A DNA stretch of 64,000 nt from contig JAJVIM010000005.1 of assembly GCA_022071955.1 (NCBI GenBank), positions 124,001 through 188,000 on the forward strand. Reading direction: 5' to 3'. Shown here piece by piece: positions 7,834-17,022 of this stretch (position 1 is the stretch's first letter; each line of letters begins with the position of its first letter). Origin of the DNA: Anaerolineae bacterium (GTDB taxonomy: Bacteria; Chloroflexota; Anaerolineae; 4572-78; J111). The translations under genes and the position numbers were made by a program. The notes under the pieces are model-generated. The model saw nothing but the letters and a program-made list of their open reading frames with translations. It was not told where the DNA came from and searched no databases.

Positions 7834-9054
7834 ATGCCTAAAGTTAGTGTCATTATCCCGGCTTATAATCATGCTAAATATATACGGCACTGTATCGACA
7901 GTGTTTTGGCGCAAACTTATCAAGACCGGGAGATCATTGTGGTGGATGACGGATCTACCGATGGTACACTCGATGTCTTGCACAGTTACGGCGCTAGCAT
8001 CAAAGTGATTCCTCAAAAAAATAAGGGAACACAAGCGGCTCGGAATACAGGCGTACAAGCATCCTCGGGAGATTATATTGCGCTTTTGGACTCCGATGAT
8101 GTGTGGTTGCCCAATAAACTTGAACGGCAGGTGAAGCTTTTTGAGAAGAATCCCAGCCTGGGGTTGGTGTACTCCCTGGCTTATGTGATCGATGCAACCG
8201 GTAAGGTTTTGTCTGATGGCATACCCATTGGCGCTCCAATATCCAACCCGCGTCTTGCCTTTGAAGAACTGCTAATGGAAGATAAGGTGCCGGCCTTAAC
8301 CGCTGTAATCCGTAGGGCATGTTTAGACAAGGTCGGTTTTTTTGATGAGGCATTTGTAGGCGCGGGAGACTGGGATTTATGGTTGCGGATTGCCGCCAAC
8401 TGGCCCGTAGAGTGTGTACCAGAACCGCTGGCGCTCTATCGAATCCACCACCACAATACCTGGAACACGCTACTGAAAACACAACGAGCCTTCGACGAAT
8501 GGTTAGGAGTGTTAAAAAAGATGTTTGCCGAATTACCGGCAGATTGGCCCGGAGTCGCTATTCTAAGGGAGAGGGCACTCGCCAGAGCTTACGTTTTTGG
8601 CGCTCGTTGCGCGGTTATTGCCGGTGATGCTGTAACAGCCGGGGAAAGATTTGCATACGCTGTTTCCCTGGATACCAGCCTCATCGATGACGTAGCCGCA
8701 GTTAAGGGAAGTATGGTGGCTTTAGCCCATGAATACAGCGCAAATGCGATAAGCCATCAAAGATATAACCAATTTGGCAAGTCTTTCTTTTCAGGGCTCA
8801 CGGGAACGGCATCTGAATTACGTTCACTAAGGGGATCGGTTCTGGCGGCGGCGGCAATGAAGGATATATTTATGCTTTATCCGCAGGGCAACTTCAAGCA
8901 TATAAGGCCATTATTGTTGTTTGCAATTTTAAATGATGTCTCCTGGCTGCGTAATCTTGGGGTATGGTCTATTGGGATAGAGGCATTGTTGGGATACCGT
9001 GTAGCCATGTATTTACGGTGGACCGGGAGGACACTGTGCAGAATGTCACTGTGA
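7834..9054 (+). CDS. GT2 glycosyltransferase
   Basis: 406 residues. The N-terminal GT-A domain has VSVIIPAYNHAKYI, EIIVVDDGSTDGTLDVL and the DXD-type metal site IALLDSDDVWLPNKL. A helical C-terminal region of about 170 residues has no recognised motif. It should transfer a sugar from a nucleotide donor to a growing lipid-linked glycan on the cytoplasmic face. ATG 7834 follows GGAGAAG; the upstream GTG 7819 lies inside that site's spacing and is less likely. Donor and acceptor cannot be read from the sequence. Its last 19 bases overlap the next gene. Confidence 0.82.
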   Translation: MPKVSVIIPAYNHAKYIRHCIDSVLAQTYQDREIIVVDDGSTDGTLDVLHSYGASIKVIPQKNKGTQAARNTGVQASSGDYIALLDSDDVWLPNKLERQVKLFEKNPSLGLVYSLAYVIDATGKVLSDGIPIGAPISNPRLAFEELLMEDKVPALTAVIRRACLDKVGFFDEAFVGAGDWDLWLRIAANWPVECVPEPLALYRIHHHNTWNTLLKTQRAFDEWLGVLKKMFAELPADWPGVAILRERALARAYVFGARCAVIAGDAVTAGERFAYAVSLDTSLIDDVAAVKGSMVALAHEYSANAISHQRYNQFGKSFFSGLTGTASELRSLRGSVLAAAAMKDIFMLYPQGNFKHIRPLLLFAILNDVSWLRNLGVWSIGIEALLGYRVAMYLRWTGRTLCRMSL

Positions 9055-10199
9055 TAATCCCTACTTATAATCGTTCGGTTTACCTTGCACAGACCCTTCG
9101 TAGTGTTTTGAATCAAACCTACCCTTATTTTGAAGTAGTCGTTATTGATGATGGTTCATCCGACAATACAGCAGAGGTGGTAAACAATTTTAGCGACGGC
9201 CGGCTACATTATTTATATCAAAGTAATTCCGGCCGCAGCTCAGCCCGTAATCGAGGTATAGCCGCTGCAAAAGGAAATTACCTCGCTTTTCTGGATGATG
9301 ATGATCTGTATCTGCCTCACAAGCTGGCCTGTCAGGTAGCGTTCCTGGAGACAAATCCAAATGTTGCTTTGGTTGCATCTGGCACACAATTGCTTGATCA
9401 ATATGGTTCAGTTCGGGGAGTCTGGCGTACCTGGCTGGATCAACCTGATTTAACGTTGCTCAATTGCCTGTATGCCTGTCCTCTGCCCACCTGTAGTGTT
9501 CTTTTTCGACGTCAGGCGTTACTTGGCCTGGATCACTGGTTTGACCCGGAACTGGACCTGGCTGAAGATACGGATTTCTTCATCCGCTTGTTACTGGCTG
9601 GCTGCCATATGGCGTGGTTGCCAGAAATAGTCAGCGCTTACCGCTTGCACCCTGCTAACTCACAGCGAGACGGCATGTTATATAGCGGGGCATACCGAAA
9701 ATTGCTGGACAAACTGTTTGCTTACCCCAATATTCCGCCGGAAGTGCAGGCAAAGCGAACACAACTCTTTGCTCACTACCATGCGGTTGGCGCCTGTCGC
9801 GGATACGCCACCGGTCAAATTGAATGGGCTCAGAAAGACCTGCTGGAGGCATTAAAGTTTCAGCCGGCACTGGCCGACGGCTTGTTGCCGCCCATAGTGG
9901 CCATGATTAGCAGCTTTGCTAAAAGCCCTCATGTTACAGATTCTGCGGCCTATGTAAACTTTGTTTTTGATAACCTGCCGCCTGGGGCGCTTGATTTATC
10001 AACTTATCGACATGAAGCAAGAGCCAGTATATATATGCAACGCGTATTTGATGCTCACAAGGCCGGCGAACGCCCGGCGCTATGGGATTTGGTGAGAGGG
10101 GCATGCCATGCCCCTCGCTGGCTGAGTAACAGAGGAATCTGGTCTATTCTGTTACGAGAAATATTGGGTTTCTCGTTATCACCCTCTCGGCGCTATTAA
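9036..10199 (+). CDS. GT2 glycosyltransferase
   Basis: 387 residues, with VTVIIPTYNRSVYLAQTLRS, VVVIDDGSSDNTAEVV and the acidic metal site LAFLDDDDLYLPHK. It shares the overall layout of the preceding gene, including a C-terminal helical half, and the pair may be an old duplication. GTG 9036 is preferred because GGGAGG ends six bases before it; the longer frame from 8964 would run deep into the upstream gene. Overlap with the previous gene suggests coupled translation. Confidence 0.8.
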   Translation: MQNVTVIIPTYNRSVYLAQTLRSVLNQTYPYFEVVVIDDGSSDNTAEVVNNFSDGRLHYLYQSNSGRSSARNRGIAAAKGNYLAFLDDDDLYLPHKLACQVAFLETNPNVALVASGTQLLDQYGSVRGVWRTWLDQPDLTLLNCLYACPLPTCSVLFRRQALLGLDHWFDPELDLAEDTDFFIRLLLAGCHMAWLPEIVSAYRLHPANSQRDGMLYSGAYRKLLDKLFAYPNIPPEVQAKRTQLFAHYHAVGACRGYATGQIEWAQKDLLEALKFQPALADGLLPPIVAMISSFAKSPHVTDSAAYVNFVFDNLPPGALDLSTYRHEARASIYMQRVFDAHKAGERPALWDLVRGACHAPRWLSNRGIWSILLREILGFSLSPSRRY

Positions 10200-10202
10200 C
10201 TG

Positions 10203-11264
10203 ATGCGCGCAGCCTGGTTTCCCCAAACAAAAGATTTGGCCGGCAACCCTTATTGGCAACTGCTCCAAAGTGGTCTGGAACGGCAAGGGGTTGAATTTGA
10301 AACGTCGCACAATGGCTACTGGCTGGCCGGCCGCTGGCTGTGGCAGCACAAACAGCGGGTCGACGTTCTGCATTTCCACTTTATTCAACCGCACTACGCC
10401 GGCCCAAAAGGGCGAGTCTCTTTTAAGCGATTGCTCAAATTTGCCGCTTATCTGCTGCTGGCCCGCTGGCTGGGCTACCGCATTGTCTGGACCATGCACG
10501 ACCTGCTGCCGAGCTGGCCCATGCCGCCGCGCTGGCTGGAACATCTGGGCCGATATTTGATGGCCTGGCTGGCCCACGATGTTGTTGTTCACTGTAATGA
10601 GGCTCGGCGGTTGTTGGCCGGCAACTTTGGCCGCAGCCGCCGGGTATGGGTTTTGCCCCATCCCAGCTACGCCGCTGTGTACCCCAACAACATTCCCTGC
10701 CAGCCGGCGCGCGCCCGCTTAAATATCGAAGCTGACCGGTTTGTGGTGACCTTTTTGGGGGGAATTCGGCCCAATAAAGGCATTGAAAAGTTGATTACCG
10801 CATTTCGACAGTTGGCTCACCCCAACGCTGTGTTAGTCATCGCCGGGAAACCGTGGCCGCCGCAAGATTACGTTACAGAAATTGCCGCGCTGGCCGCCGC
10901 CGACCCCCGGATTCTGCTCAAAGCTGAAGACGTTCCCGATGAAGAGCTTCAATTATATATCAATGCGGCCAATGTTTTGGCCTTCCCTTTTGAACACGTT
11001 TTAACGTCAGGTTCGGTGATACTGGCCATGTCGTTTGGCCGGCCGGTCATCGCGCCCAGCATGGGTTGTTTGCCGGAATTGATCAACACTGATGCCGGAA
11101 TCACCTACAACCCCAACGATCCCGCCGGTCTGGTTAATGCCTTGCAGCAGGCCGTTGAGCTTGACCTGGCCCAAATGGGCGCGGTTGCCCAGCGAGTAAA
11201 CGCCGTAAGCTGGCCTGATCTGGCGCGTGAAACCGTTAAAATTTATCAGGCGGGGCGAGGTTAG
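10203..11264 (+). CDS. GT4 glycosyltransferase
   Basis: 353 residues with a GT-B fold. The N-terminal acceptor half contains RVDVLHFHFIQPH and IVWTMHDLLPSWP. The C-terminal donor half contains VVTFLGGIRPNKGIEKLITA and the EX7E-type region FPFEHVLTSGSVILAMSFG. The latter keeps FE but has SGSV where many members have G(F/L)x, a variant seen in glucuronosyltransferase-like members. It begins 3 bases after the preceding stop and is followed within 2 bases by another GT4. Confidence 0.82.
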   Translation: MRAAWFPQTKDLAGNPYWQLLQSGLERQGVEFETSHNGYWLAGRWLWQHKQRVDVLHFHFIQPHYAGPKGRVSFKRLLKFAAYLLLARWLGYRIVWTMHDLLPSWPMPPRWLEHLGRYLMAWLAHDVVVHCNEARRLLAGNFGRSRRVWVLPHPSYAAVYPNNIPCQPARARLNIEADRFVVTFLGGIRPNKGIEKLITAFRQLAHPNAVLVIAGKPWPPQDYVTEIAALAAADPRILLKAEDVPDEELQLYINAANVLAFPFEHVLTSGSVILAMSFGRPVIAPSMGCLPELINTDAGITYNPNDPAGLVNALQQAVELDLAQMGAVAQRVNAVSWPDLARETVKIYQAGRG

Positions 11265-11265
11265 C

Positions 11266-12495
11266 ATGCGCATAGCCTTATATCACAATTTGCCCTCCGG
11301 CGGCGCTCGCCGGGCCGTGTTTGACATGGTCAAGGGTCTGGCCGAACGGGGCCACGTGCTCGACGAATTCTGCCCCCAAACCGCCGACTGCACTTTTTTA
11401 CCACTCAACGGTTACGTTCGGCGGACGGTTGTTTTGCCGTTTCGCCGCCGCGGGGTCTGGTCGCGCCGGCTGCCGCTGCTAACGCCGTATGTCACCGCGC
11501 TGCGCCTGACCAGAGATTTGCACAAATTGAGCCGAATTGGGCGGCAGGCAGCCGGCGCTATCGATGGCGGCGATTACGATGTGGTTTTTGCTCACGATTG
11601 CCAACTGGCCCAAAACCCGGCTGTCCTCCGCTTTTTGGCCACGCCTTCGGTGTACTATTGCCACCACGGGGCCAGAAGCCGTCTGTCCAAACCTGATGAG
11701 GCCGGGAACGGCCACGGTTTTATTCATCGGGCCAAGGTTGCCTACTACGCTTTGCCCCGGCGCTTTTACCCCTGGCTGCGAGAGCGGCACGCCGCGCAAA
11801 ACATCCGGCAGGCCGGGCGGGTGTTAACCAATTCCCATTTTGTGCGCGAGGGTTTTTTCCGGCTGTACGGGCTTGAGTCTCAGGTGGCCTATCTGGGCGT
11901 CGATACAAACCGTTTTCGGCCGCTGGGGCTGGCCCGGGAGCCGTTTTTGCTCAGTGTTGGCGCAGTTCATTATCACAAAGGCTTCCGCTTTTTGATCAGC
12001 GCGTTGGGCCGATTGCCGGCGCGGCAGCGCCTGCCACTGCTGATTGTGGCCAACAGCGTTGAAAACGAAGAACGGCAGATCATTGAAACTCTGGCCCGCC
12101 AAATGGGGGTCGATTTGACCATTCGCACTGTCATCGATGATCAGGAACTGGTAAGCCTGTACAACCGGGCGATGGCTTTTGTTTATACGCCAATTATGGA
12201 ACCGTGGGGGCTGGTGGTGCTGGAAGCGATGGCCTGCGGAACTCCGGTGGTGGCCGTGAATGAGGGCGGCATCCGCGAGTCCGTGATTAATGGCCAAACG
12301 GGGCTGCTGGCGGACCGCGATGAAGAGGCGTTTGCCGCAACCCTGCTGCGGTTGTTAAGCGACCGTCGCTGCGCGGAACAGTTTGGGCAGGCCGCCGCCG
12401 CAGATGTGCAGACCAGATGGACCTGGCCCCACGCCATTGACCGCCTGGAACAGGTTTTTAGTCGGGCCAGCAGCGGACGGGAAAATGAAGTCTAA
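11266..12495 (+). CDS. GT4 glycosyltransferase
   Basis: 409 residues. The start MRIALYHNLPSGGARRAVF has the GGA(A/R)R phosphate-loop motif of GT4 enzymes. The donor half has FLLSVGAVHYHKGFRFLISA and the catalytic EX7E motif in EPWGLVVLEAMACGTPVVA. It is probably a mannosyl- or related retaining transferase. ATG 11266 is two bases after the preceding stop; an ORF start 39 bases earlier lies inside the previous gene. Confidence 0.84.
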   Translation: MRIALYHNLPSGGARRAVFDMVKGLAERGHVLDEFCPQTADCTFLPLNGYVRRTVVLPFRRRGVWSRRLPLLTPYVTALRLTRDLHKLSRIGRQAAGAIDGGDYDVVFAHDCQLAQNPAVLRFLATPSVYYCHHGARSRLSKPDEAGNGHGFIHRAKVAYYALPRRFYPWLRERHAAQNIRQAGRVLTNSHFVREGFFRLYGLESQVAYLGVDTNRFRPLGLAREPFLLSVGAVHYHKGFRFLISALGRLPARQRLPLLIVANSVENEERQIIETLARQMGVDLTIRTVIDDQELVSLYNRAMAFVYTPIMEPWGLVVLEAMACGTPVVAVNEGGIRESVINGQTGLLADRDEEAFAATLLRLLSDRRCAEQFGQAAAADVQTRWTWPHAIDRLEQVFSRASSGRENEV

Positions 12496-13417
12496 TACTA
12501 CCGGTGTACCTTTGGTGGTTGTACTGGTGCCCAACTGGAACGGGCGGCATCACCTTGAGCACTGTCTGCCCAGTCTGGCCGCCTCCCGTTATCGGAATTG
12601 CCGCGTGATTGTGCTGGATAACGGCTCGAGCGATGGCAGCCAGAGCTGGCTGCGGGACTGCTTTCCGCAGGTTGAATTGATTGAATTGCACAGCAATCTG
12701 GGGTTCACTGGCGCGAATAATGTGGGCATGGCCACGGCGATGGCCGCCGGCGCTGATTACATCACCCTGTTAAATAATGACACGCGGGTTGAACCCGATT
12801 GGCTGGACGTGCTGGTCGATGTGGCCGAAAGTGACCGGGCAATTGGCATGTGTGAGGCCCAGCAGTACACCTGGGACGAGAAATACCGGATCAAACTCAC
12901 GCTGCGGCCCGATTGGCTTGAGGGTGAACTATCGTTCCAGCCGCCCGAACGCCCCGCCGCCGTCACGCCGACGGCATACGCGGCCGGCTGCTGTGTGCTG
13001 ATCAAAACATCGGCGTTGCGCCAAATTGGCCTGTTTGACCCGCGCTACTTTGCCTACGTTGAGGATGTGGATTTGTCGCTGCGGGCCTGGATTGCCGGCT
13101 ACAAAGTGGTGTCGGTTCCGCAGGCGGTTATCTATCATCGCGTTGGCGCGTCCTCCGAGTCGCTGCTGCGGATGCGGCTGGGGTATCGAAACCAACTGTT
13201 GACCATTTTGAAAAATTACGAATGGTCAACCATCAGCACGTTTCGGCGTTCAATTCTGGAGCGATGGTTTCTCACCCGCAACAGAATCGCGCTGCGGGCC
13301 ACGTTAGCCGTGTTACAAAACCTGCCGGTAACCCTGAAAATGCGACAGGCCGTGCAGCAAACGCGCCGCTGGTCGGATAAAGAAATCTTCTCGTTGATAG
13401 CAGGGCCGGCCAGCTAG
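12485..13417 (+). CDS. GT2 glycosyltransferase, rhamnosyltransferase-like
   Basis: 310 residues. VVVLVPNWNGRHHLEHCLPS, VIVLDNGSSDGS and ITLLNNDTRVEPDWL are the hallmarks of the WbbL/RfbF-like GT2 subgroup that often adds rhamnose or a similar deoxyhexose. LFDPRYFAYVEDVDLSLRAW gives the ED catalytic-base region. ATG 12485 overlaps the upstream gene by 11 bases. Confidence 0.83.
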   Translation: MKSNTTGVPLVVVLVPNWNGRHHLEHCLPSLAASRYRNCRVIVLDNGSSDGSQSWLRDCFPQVELIELHSNLGFTGANNVGMATAMAAGADYITLLNNDTRVEPDWLDVLVDVAESDRAIGMCEAQQYTWDEKYRIKLTLRPDWLEGELSFQPPERPAAVTPTAYAAGCCVLIKTSALRQIGLFDPRYFAYVEDVDLSLRAWIAGYKVVSVPQAVIYHRVGASSESLLRMRLGYRNQLLTILKNYEWSTISTFRRSILERWFLTRNRIALRATLAVLQNLPVTLKMRQAVQQTRRWSDKEIFSLIAGPAS

Positions 13418-13435
13418 CGACAATGGAGCAAAATT

Positions 13436-14572
13436 ATGCGGGTTGGGATTGAAGCAACCATCGCCCTTGTGCCTCAAAAAACAGGCGTCGAGCGGTACGC
13501 CAGTGAATTAATCACCGCCCTCATCAAAGAATTGAGCGCAAACCCGGAACTTGACCTTTTCCTTTATTTTCACACCGGCAACCCGTTTACGGACAGGCAG
13601 GCGCTTGACCAATACCGGCCTCTTTTTGCCGGAGCGCGCTGCCGTGTCTACAGCCTGCGCCGCGGATACGGGCTGGCGTTATCGGCAATGGCCAGGCTGG
13701 ATCGCCTGCAACTGCTGCACCTGCTGGAACCCCGCGCCCCGCATTTTAAGCCGTGCCCCATTTTGCTGACCATTCACGATGTTTCGTGGGCGCATCTGCC
13801 CGCGGAAGGTCGGCAAATTGAATGGGCCAGGCAACTCCCGCGCACAAAAAGCGCAATTGACTTTGCCGATAATTTTTTGGCCGTTTCGCAGCATACCGCC
13901 CGCGATTTTCAGCAGCTTTATGGCGTTGCTGCGGAGCGTATTCCCGTGGTTCAGCACGGGGTTGATCACGCGTTGAACCCCGGTCGGCCAAAAGCAAATT
14001 CGGCGGCCCGTTACAACCTTGGGCCGTATATTCTGCACGTGGGCGCGTTGCAGTACAGAAAAAATCTGGTTCGCTTGTTGGAAGCGTACAAGTTGCTGAA
14101 AACCCAATATCAATTGGCGCACACGCTGGTTTTGGCCGGGCGCGATGGCCACGGTAGCGACGAGGTTTACCGCGCCATTGAGAATTTGGGCCTGCAACAA
14201 AATGTCAGGCTGCTGGGGTACGTGCCGGAGGAAGATTTGCCCGGCCTGTACGCCGGGGCCGGTTTATTTGTTTATCCGTCAATTTACGAAGGCTTTGGCA
14301 TTCCCATCATCGAGGCGTTTTCCTGCGGGACGGTGGTTGCCGCCGCCCGGTCGTCGTCTATCCCGGAAGTGGGCGGCGACGCCATCATTTATTTTGATCC
14401 CTACAATGTTAACGAGATGGCCGCCGCCATTTACGAAGGGCTGACCAATCCGTCGCTGCGGGATAATTTGCAGGAAAAAGGCCGCCGCCGGGTCGCGCTG
14501 TTTACCTGGCAGCGGGCCGCGCAGGAAACTATTTCTGTTTACGGTGATCTGGTGGCCGCCGCATCAAAATAA
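13436..14572 (+). CDS. GT4 glycosyltransferase
   Basis: 378 residues. The start MRVGIEATIALVPQKTGVER is typical of the mannosyltransferase-like GT4 group (MRIGIDARxxxxxxGVGRY). The donor domain has ILHVGALQYRKNLVRLLEAY and the EX7E motif in YEGFGIPIIEAFSCGTVVAA. ATG 13436 follows GGAG. It shares its start pattern with the gene at 35716. Confidence 0.85.
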   Translation: MRVGIEATIALVPQKTGVERYASELITALIKELSANPELDLFLYFHTGNPFTDRQALDQYRPLFAGARCRVYSLRRGYGLALSAMARLDRLQLLHLLEPRAPHFKPCPILLTIHDVSWAHLPAEGRQIEWARQLPRTKSAIDFADNFLAVSQHTARDFQQLYGVAAERIPVVQHGVDHALNPGRPKANSAARYNLGPYILHVGALQYRKNLVRLLEAYKLLKTQYQLAHTLVLAGRDGHGSDEVYRAIENLGLQQNVRLLGYVPEEDLPGLYAGAGLFVYPSIYEGFGIPIIEAFSCGTVVAAARSSSIPEVGGDAIIYFDPYNVNEMAAAIYEGLTNPSLRDNLQEKGRRRVALFTWQRAAQETISVYGDLVAAASK

Positions 14573-14587
14573 AAGAAGGAACAAAAC

Positions 14588-15607
14588 GTGAGCCGGCAAC
14601 CGGGCGCAAGCATTATCATTCCAACGTACAACCGAAAAAATTCGTTGCGGCGCACACTTGCCAGTTTGGCCGAACAAACTCTCCCGGTAGAGCAGTTCGA
14701 AGTCATCGTTGTTGACGATGGCTCCACGGACGGCACCGGGGATTTGGCCTGGGACGTGTTCCCCTTTGCCGTGCGCTATTTTTGCCAGAAAAACGCGGGA
14801 GCTACCGTCGCGCGCAACACCGGGGCCGGCCAGAGCAGCGCGGAGTTTTTGATATTTTTGGACGACGACATACTCCCCGCCCCCGCCATGCTGGCGGCGC
14901 TGGTGCGGGATATGGCCAATCTTGGGCAAGTCATCGCTCTGGCTACGTTGGTTTGCCTGGCCGATGATCTGACTGTTCCGTTCACCCGGCTGTATTGCCG
15001 CGGCGCGATTTTCCCCGGCGATATGGACACGCTCACGGCGGACGGCTCTTTGGCGACCGATGAATCGTTTGTTCACTTTAACCAGTGCAAAACCGGGGTT
15101 TTAGGCATCAGGCGAGTGGATTTTTACAAGCTAAATATGTTTCAGGACCCTACCGGCGGCTGGCCGAGCTGGGATGATCTGGATTTTGGTTATCGGGCCT
15201 ATTTGCAGGGTTTTCGGTTGTGGCGCAGCGCGCAGGCCATTGCCTACCATTACGACCACTCCCTTCGCTCGCTGGAATCAAGCTGCGCCCGCGCCGAGCG
15301 AACCGGCCAATCGGCGGCGCGATTTTTGGACCGTTACCCTGAGTTGATGGCGCACATCTCCACCCTGCAAGACAAAGCCCCGCTGTCGTTTGCGGCGGAC
15401 CGCCCGAAACTGCTTGCGCGCAAGGTGTTGCGCAGCATTGTTTCCAGCCCGCCGGGCGTTTTGGCCATGCGTCAATTAACCCGCCTGCTGGAAAAATACC
15501 GGACCGATTCGTTGCTGCTGGTGTTGCTCTACCGCTGGATTCTCAGCGCCTATATTTATAAAGGGTTTCGCCGCGGCCTCCGCGAACTTGCCCGGACTAA
15601 ACCATGA
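14588..15607 (+). CDS. GT2 glycosyltransferase
   Basis: 339 residues. ASIIIPTYNRKNSLRRTLAS, VIVVDDGSTDGTGDLA and the metal site FLIFLDDDILPAPAML define a GT-A GT2 enzyme. WPSWDDLDFGYRAYLQGFRL is the later acceptor/base region. The start is GTG 14588 preceded by AAGAAGGA. Its stop overlaps the next gene's ATG (ATGA). Confidence 0.82.
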   Translation: MSRQPGASIIIPTYNRKNSLRRTLASLAEQTLPVEQFEVIVVDDGSTDGTGDLAWDVFPFAVRYFCQKNAGATVARNTGAGQSSAEFLIFLDDDILPAPAMLAALVRDMANLGQVIALATLVCLADDLTVPFTRLYCRGAIFPGDMDTLTADGSLATDESFVHFNQCKTGVLGIRRVDFYKLNMFQDPTGGWPSWDDLDFGYRAYLQGFRLWRSAQAIAYHYDHSLRSLESSCARAERTGQSAARFLDRYPELMAHISTLQDKAPLSFAADRPKLLARKVLRSIVSSPPGVLAMRQLTRLLEKYRTDSLLLVLLYRWILSAYIYKGFRRGLRELARTKP

Positions 15608-17022
15608 GACTGATTGCTCACACCTGGTCCCAAATTAGCCTCACCACCTACAAAATTGGAATTTGTGGGGCGGTGCTGCTGTTGGCCGCCTTTTTTGGGC
15701 TGCGGGTCTCGCTGAACTGGTTGATTTTGATGGCGGGCGGAATTGGGGCCTTTGCGTTGGTGCAGTGGCCGGAGTTGGGCCTTTTGGCCGTAGCGCCGGC
15801 GGCTTTTGTGGTTCACCAGGAATTTGGCACGGGGTCGGCGGTGGCCCTCAATCCGGTTACACTGTTGGTGCCCGTTTTACTCGGCCTCTGGATTCTGGAT
15901 ATGCTGCGGCGAAAAGATGTACGGCTGCTGCCTTCTCGCACCAACAGGCCGCTGATATTTTTTCTGTTGGCCGGGCTGCTCTCCCTTTTGATTGGCAATG
16001 CGTTGTGGGACCCGGCCGTGCCCCGTTCGCGCAGCTTTATTATTGTGCAACTGGCGCAGTGGTCGATTTTTGCGTTTTCGGCAGGGGCGTTCTGGCTCAC
16101 GGGCAACAGAATCCGCAGCGAGCAGTGGCTACGGCGTTTAACCTTTTCTTATCTGCTTGTTGCCGGTGGAATCGCTGTCGCTTTTGTTTTGACCGGCGGT
16201 CAGGTAATGAGCGGCTGGCGTTTGGCAACATTGGCTTTGATTCGCGCTCCCTTTTGGCTGTTGCTGGCGGCGGTGGCCGGCGGGCAATTGGCTTTCAACC
16301 GGAACTTATCCGTACTCTGGCGCTTGTTTCTGCTGGCCTGTTTGGCGGCGGTTGTATCCTATGCGTTTTTTTATATGCAAGAGGCCGCCTCCAATTGGGT
16401 CAGTCTGGTTGCCGCCGCCGGCGCGCTGGCCTGGCTACGTCTGCCGCGCCTGCGCTGGCCGGTGGTTGTTGTGGTGCTGTTGCTGGCCAGCAGCGGCTTT
16501 CTGACCTCATTTGTTTACAATTTTGCCGGCGGCGATGACGAGTGGGAAGAAAGCGGCGGGTCTCGGCTGGCGCTAATTGGCCGGGTTGTCGAGGTTACCA
16601 TGCGTAATCCCATCACCGGATTGGGGCCGGCGGCCTATCGGCCCTACGCAGCGATGAAACCGTTGCAGTATGGCAAAGCGTTTTGGCTGACCCCGCAAAT
16701 TAATTCGCATAATAATTATGTTGACCTTTTTTCCCACGTGGGGGTGGTAGGTTTGCTGTTTTTCTTTTGGTTTGCGACCGAAGTGACCTTTGTCGGCCTG
16801 CGTTTGCAGACGCACTTTGGCGAAGGTTTTGCCGCCGGGTACGCCGCCGCAATGGTCGCCGCCTGGGCCGGGTCGCTGATTTTGATGCTCTTTGCCGACT
16901 GGATGCTGCCGTTTGTTTACAATATTGGTTTTTCCGGGTTTCAGGCCAGCCTGCCGGTCTGGCTGTTATTGGGCGGGTTGGTAACGCTTGAGCAGTTGGT
17001 CGCAAACGAGGCAACAGAGTAG
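15604..17022 (+). CDS. O-antigen ligase / polymerase (Wzy/WaaL family)
   Basis: 472 residues with about ten to twelve hydrophobic helices. The large periplasmic loop near residues 335-385 contains GLGPAAYRPYAAM and INSHNNYVDLFSHVGVVGLL, the conserved O-antigen ligase (Wzy_C) motif. Such proteins polymerise lipid-linked repeat units or ligate chains to a carrier outside the membrane. Polymerase and ligase cannot be separated by sequence alone. It is translationally coupled to both neighbours (ATGA upstream, TAGTG downstream). Confidence 0.82.
   Translation: MRLIAHTWSQISLTTYKIGICGAVLLLAAFFGLRVSLNWLILMAGGIGAFALVQWPELGLLAVAPAAFVVHQEFGTGSAVALNPVTLLVPVLLGLWILDMLRRKDVRLLPSRTNRPLIFFLLAGLLSLLIGNALWDPAVPRSRSFIIVQLAQWSIFAFSAGAFWLTGNRIRSEQWLRRLTFSYLLVAGGIAVAFVLTGGQVMSGWRLATLALIRAPFWLLLAAVAGGQLAFNRNLSVLWRLFLLACLAAVVSYAFFYMQEAASNWVSLVAAAGALAWLRLPRLRWPVVVVVLLLASSGFLTSFVYNFAGGDDEWEESGGSRLALIGRVVEVTMRNPITGLGPAAYRPYAAMKPLQYGKAFWLTPQINSHNNYVDLFSHVGVVGLLFFFWFATEVTFVGLRLQTHFGEGFAAGYAAAMVAAWAGSLILMLFADWMLPFVYNIGFSGFQASLPVWLLLGGLVTLEQLVANEATE

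Noticed and set aside
15663..16538. 291-codon open frame on the + strand
   Set aside because: It lies fully inside the O-antigen ligase gene in another frame and its translation is Gly/Arg/Ala-rich without motifs; the ligase frame carries the conserved membrane and HNNYVD motifs.
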